DNA of 64,000 nt from Asparagopsis taxiformis (lineage: Eukaryota > Rhodophyta > Florideophyceae > Bonnemaisoniales > Bonnemaisoniaceae): positions 372,001 to 436,000 of the forward strand of contig JALQPE010000083.1 of assembly GCA_030407315.1 (NCBI GenBank), read 5' to 3'. The translations under genes were made by a program, and so were the position numbers. This document shows, one piece after another, positions 60,988 to 64,000 of this stretch. The notes under the pieces were generated by a model. That model was given only the letters and a program-made list of their open reading frames with translations, did no database searches and was not told the origin of the DNA. Position 1 is the first letter of the stretch; each line of letters starts with the position of its first letter.

Positions 60988-63585
60988 TCAAACATTCATG
61001 TACACATATTCAAATCCAAAGCTTCGCGATGAACTACTCAGCCGGCTCGCGATCACCGCCGCCTTGCCTTGTCCTGCTGGAACAATGCACGTCAAGCTGC
61101 GTCCTTTGTTAAAGTTTTCTAGCTTGCGACACTCCTTGCCGCCAAATGTAATCACTAGTGGCGGAAATAGATTCCAACCAGTGATGGTTACTTTGCCGCC
61201 GCCGCGTCGAGGCCCGCGGAATGGATTCACACTTGTCACAACCAATCGACCCGGATTCCTTTCGATGGGCATCAACGTTGCGACCTTGCTCTGATATACT
61301 CGCGGCATGAATAATCCTCCCGTACCCGACATGGCTACCGATAGTCCGGAATGTTTTGCAATTTCAAATTTCGATTTCACATTGCCCTTCTTGTTCAACT
61401 GCACGCGGAACACTATGCCCGATCCAGATACCGCAAACTTTGTCGCGAGCAGGTCCCCTCGCATCTGCGCCCCAAACGTGTTCGCCGTGTACTCGACGAG
61501 ACCATTCATGCTTGACTTGAACGTTGCAATGTGCCGGTCATAATTCCCGATATTCTTCTGCGGAGGGCGGTGTATGCATTGTCTTGTATCAAACCGGCCA
61601 CGATTCCTGTTTGCATACCCGAAAAACCCGTTGGGTCGTAGCTTCTTCAGTGTATCCGGCTCTCCAGTGGCATTTGTTTCAGTGTTGCATCCCGTGCTCC
61701 GAGCGCCAAACTTGGAGTTGGCCCCATTGTCCAATGCGTAAATGTTCCCGTTCGAATGTACAACATTGGAGAACGAGTTGCGAAGTCCGGCAGCGTAAAC
61801 CCGTACATCACCTGAAACTTTTCTCGCCGTGTGTGGATTGCCGTATTGTGAGTATACAATTTTTCCATTGAATCCTCTTTTTAGAACCGGTGCTTGTAGG
61901 ACCGCACCTGAAAGCGGCGAATCTGGGATGCCGCCTAGTGGTCCCCCTTCCACACTCACACCCGCATTTGTGGTTCCACCAACCGAGATCATCAGGTTGC
62001 CCCAATTGTCAAAGCTCAGTCCATTCACAGAGTGGTCATAGTTGGAAACTGGTAATCCCGAAACAATCGTCCTTACTTTTGCAATGCATCCGTTCTTTTT
62101 CTGCATGGCTATGACTTCGCCATTGTTCCACCCCCGAATGAATGGAAGTAACTTCTTTGTGCCCCAGTATAGAATACTGGTAGATGCATACAGCCGCAGC
62201 TTGCCATTTTCAGCTGGGTTGAAAGCAAGACCGAGAATACTACGCGAAGTACCAACTTTTGGAGAACTGCACACATTCTGAACATCCCGACCAAGGTCAG
62301 TCGTAACAACATGAACAATCCCGTTCAAGCTGCCCATATAGTATTTCCCGTCGGGACCAAGGACAATAGTTGTCAATTGTGACTTTTTCCATACTTTGCC
62401 ATTCTGGATCAGAAAGCCCTTCGAAAACTTTATAGGTTGATAATAACCTATCGGACCCTCATCAGAACCAGTTCGATTGATCCGATTGCTTCCCCTTGGT
62501 AGAATGGTAAACTTCACCGAGTTCGACATCCCATTCTTCGTATTTACAGAAACCATCTTCTCACCGCGGCCACCAGGGACGATACAATTGATTGTAAATT
62601 GGTTTTTGGCAACAGGTGCAACGCATGACGTGCCTCCCAGTGAGACACTTCTAACGTTCACAAAGCTGCTTCCACTGATTACAATTGTACTTCCAACCAA
62701 ACCTTGCTCAGGTCTGACACGGTGAATAACAGGAGCGTACAGACCCGGATTGTGTGACAGATACTTTGCCGGAACGGTAAACCAAGACGGGCTTCCGGGT
62801 GGCTTCCATGAAAGAAGTAACCTCGGGGTCGGTCCGTTGCTGTTCTGCCGACGATAAACAATTTCCATCGTTCTCACTCCTTCCGTGAAAGCTACAGTCT
62901 GTGAATGGATGTCGATATGACTACCTGCCAGGATTTGCTTTGAGTCAACCCAAAAAGTGCAAGAGGCCCCTCCGCATCCCAACCGGAAGCTATACCTCCC
63001 ACTTTTGAAAAACTCAATGTTGCCAAGAACGCGAATAGAAAACTTGACATTGACAACAGAGGATGGAAAGCTTCCCGCATTGTTCAGCTTGACAGTTGGG
63101 AGTGTTTGAGAGAAACTAGCTCGCGGTGGTTCTGTTCGTTTGTCGGGGATCCATCCATTTCCTGGATAAAATAACACTCGTACTCCGGGGCTGGCACCCT
63201 TGTAAACTCTGACAAAGGTAGAAGCACTAGCAACGTCACCAGTGTTATCGGTAACGGTCAATGTAACGACAGTTCTTCCAATCGGGAATTTTCTCACACA
63301 AAGTATCTGCGAGCAAATGGTCCTTCCATCAGCGGTAGTCCATTTGTATTTCTTGATTCTCCCAGTGGTTTCTGTTGTCTCGTTGAAGTAATGACTGTGT
63401 GACAGTTCGCCGTTCAAAGTGATCAACGCTTCTCCGTCTCCGTCGACATCAGGGACCTCATATGGACCTCCTGTGACAGCATGGGCGCGATGGTCAAATC
63501 CACGATTGTTTTCATCTGCAAAGACTGCAGAAACAAACAATGCAAAGAGCATGAGAAAAGAAAACACGAGCTGAGTCCTAAGCAT
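60988..63585 (-). CDS. Secreted PKD/PA14/IPT/sugar-dehydrogenase-like propeller protein, copy 2
   Basis: An 865-aa paralogue of the 50766-53354 protein. It has a signal peptide (LVFSFLMLFALFVSAVFA), a PKD-like domain (about 38-130, GGPYEV...VTLTVTDNTGD), and PA14-like (about 160-270, GRYSFRLGCGGASCTFWVDS). IPT (about 283-355, GLVGSTIVISGSSFVNVRSVSLGG), propeller (about 385-775, GLPVSNYDHSVNGLSFDNWGN, AAGLRNSFSNVVHSNGNIYALDNGAN) and a C-terminal IPT ending FGFEYVYMNV follow. The blocks NTFGAQMRGDLLATKFAV and VVTSVNPFRGPRRGG are nearly identical between the copies, while linkers differ. GSDH-type propellers oxidise sugars using PQQ; the residues that would bind PQQ cannot be assigned by eye. 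It was probably duplicated before the two intervening + strand genes and the translocator settled between the copies. Intronless. Confidence 0.82.
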   Translation of the reverse strand: MLRTQLVFSFLMLFALFVSAVFADENNRGFDHRAHAVTGGPYEVPDVDGDGEALITLNGELSHSHYFNETTETTGRIKKYKWTTADGRTICSQILCVRKFPIGRTVVTLTVTDNTGDVASASTFVRVYKGASPGVRVLFYPGNGWIPDKRTEPPRASFSQTLPTVKLNNAGSFPSSVVNVKFSIRVLGNIEFFKSGRYSFRLGCGGASCTFWVDSKQILAGSHIDIHSQTVAFTEGVRTMEIVYRRQNSNGPTPRLLLSWKPPGSPSWFTVPAKYLSHNPGLYAPVIHRVRPEQGLVGSTIVISGSSFVNVRSVSLGGTSCVAPVAKNQFTINCIVPGGRGEKMVSVNTKNGMSNSVKFTILPRGSNRINRTGSDEGPIGYYQPIKFSKGFLIQNGKVWKKSQLTTIVLGPDGKYYMGSLNGIVHVVTTDLGRDVQNVCSSPKVGTSRSILGLAFNPAENGKLRLYASTSILYWGTKKLLPFIRGWNNGEVIAMQKKNGCIAKVRTIVSGLPVSNYDHSVNGLSFDNWGNLMISVGGTTNAGVSVEGGPLGGIPDSPLSGAVLQAPVLKRGFNGKIVYSQYGNPHTARKVSGDVRVYAAGLRNSFSNVVHSNGNIYALDNGANSKFGARSTGCNTETNATGEPDTLKKLRPNGFFGYANRNRGRFDTRQCIHRPPQKNIGNYDRHIATFKSSMNGLVEYTANTFGAQMRGDLLATKFAVSGSGIVFRVQLNKKGNVKSKFEIAKHSGLSVAMSGTGGLFMPRVYQSKVATLMPIERNPGRLVVTSVNPFRGPRRGGGKVTITGWNLFPPLVITFGGKECRKLENFNKGRSLTCIVPAGQGKAAVIASRLSSSSRSFGFEYVYMNV

Positions 63586-64000
63586 AATTTCAATAGAGGA
63601 ATTGCTTAACAGAAAAGAGATATGCGCGTCAAGTAAGTACTTTGGGAGTTAAAAGAGCCTGACGTTACCTTTTCCTTTCTAAGCAAGAGATTTGAGGTTG
63701 AGCAGGCTAGAGCATACGCCATTCGCAGTGGCGAAAGTCAAGGTGAATGAGGCTTGTGGTTGAGTGGGGGTACACGCAAGATGTAGCGGAATAGGTGTGA
63801 AGAGAACGTTTATGGTGAATGAAACAAAAGATGCGTGGATATCACGAAGAAATTGAGTCATTGGAGGGTTGAAGAATCACAACTGTGATGTCAGTGCTCA
63901 TAGTATTATTGACTTTGGTATGAAGTTTACACAATGACAGATGTTCACGATCATGCATTTGTGACCCAGGATGCACAGGTGGGGAATAGGCATTTGACCA
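63586..64000. promoter_or_regulatory. Right-edge promoter region of copy-2 gene
   Basis: The last 415 bp lie upstream of the copy-2 ATG and run off the window. No gene is supported. Confidence 0.35.

Overview
The window looks like nuclear DNA of a photosynthetic eukaryote, most likely a multicellular red alga (a florideophyte of the Chondrus type). This is inferred from several nucleus-encoded plastid proteins with transit-like N-termini (PDZ protein, EGY-type protease homologue, S1-domain protein, plastid acyltransferase, triose-phosphate translocator, DnaJ-type zinc-finger protein). It also fits the mostly intronless genes, moderate GC, and short GT-AG introns (mostly 75-125 nt) where introns occur. 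No bacterial operons, rRNA, tRNA, CRISPR array or recognisable transposon was found.

Region 1 (1-22.8 kb) is a dense island of mostly intronless housekeeping genes that alternate strand almost perfectly. In order: PDZ membrane protein (+), nucleotide-sugar-type transporter (-), EGY-like protease (+), USE1 SNARE (-), SRP19 (+, 2 introns), small plastid protein (-), TPP1/ACD-like OB-fold protein (+), COX10 (-), BARD1-like RING protein (-), inositol polyphosphate kinase (+, 1 intron), ARF GTPase (-, 1 intron), PPAN/SSF1 (+), CCDC6-like coiled coil (-), adenylosuccinate lyase (+), SHAQKYF-class MYB (-, intron or frameshift).

Region 2 (22.8-30.4 kb) is a 7.6 kb stretch with no gene I can support.

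Region 3 (30.4-43.0 kb) holds a four-finger C2H2 protein, a multi-exon membrane dipeptidase, a plastid acyltransferase, a CDV3-like protein, a RAP1-like telomere protein, a trihelix/SANT transcription factor, a plastid S1 protein and NOC3. Region 4 (43.0-46.2 kb) is gene-free and contains a near-perfect 30-bp palindrome.

Region 5 (46.2-64 kb) contains a very long HAT/TPR-repeat protein and two paralogous secreted proteins of about 865 aa (PKD + PA14-like + IPT + sugar-dehydrogenase-like propeller + IPT). It also holds an LSD1-like amine oxidase with a zinc-ribbon insert, a BSD2-like zinc-finger protein, an unknown protein and a plastid triose-phosphate translocator.

The most interesting signals are two candidate shelterin-type telomere proteins (TPP1-like and RAP1-like) in one window, the paired secreted multidomain proteins, an EGY protease homologue whose zinc motif is HDVGH instead of HExxH, the LSD1-like oxidase with a Cys4 insert, and a stand-alone BARD1-type RING. 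Gene functions come from motif recognition only; no database search was run. Introns were assigned by splice consensus plus restoration of conserved motifs.
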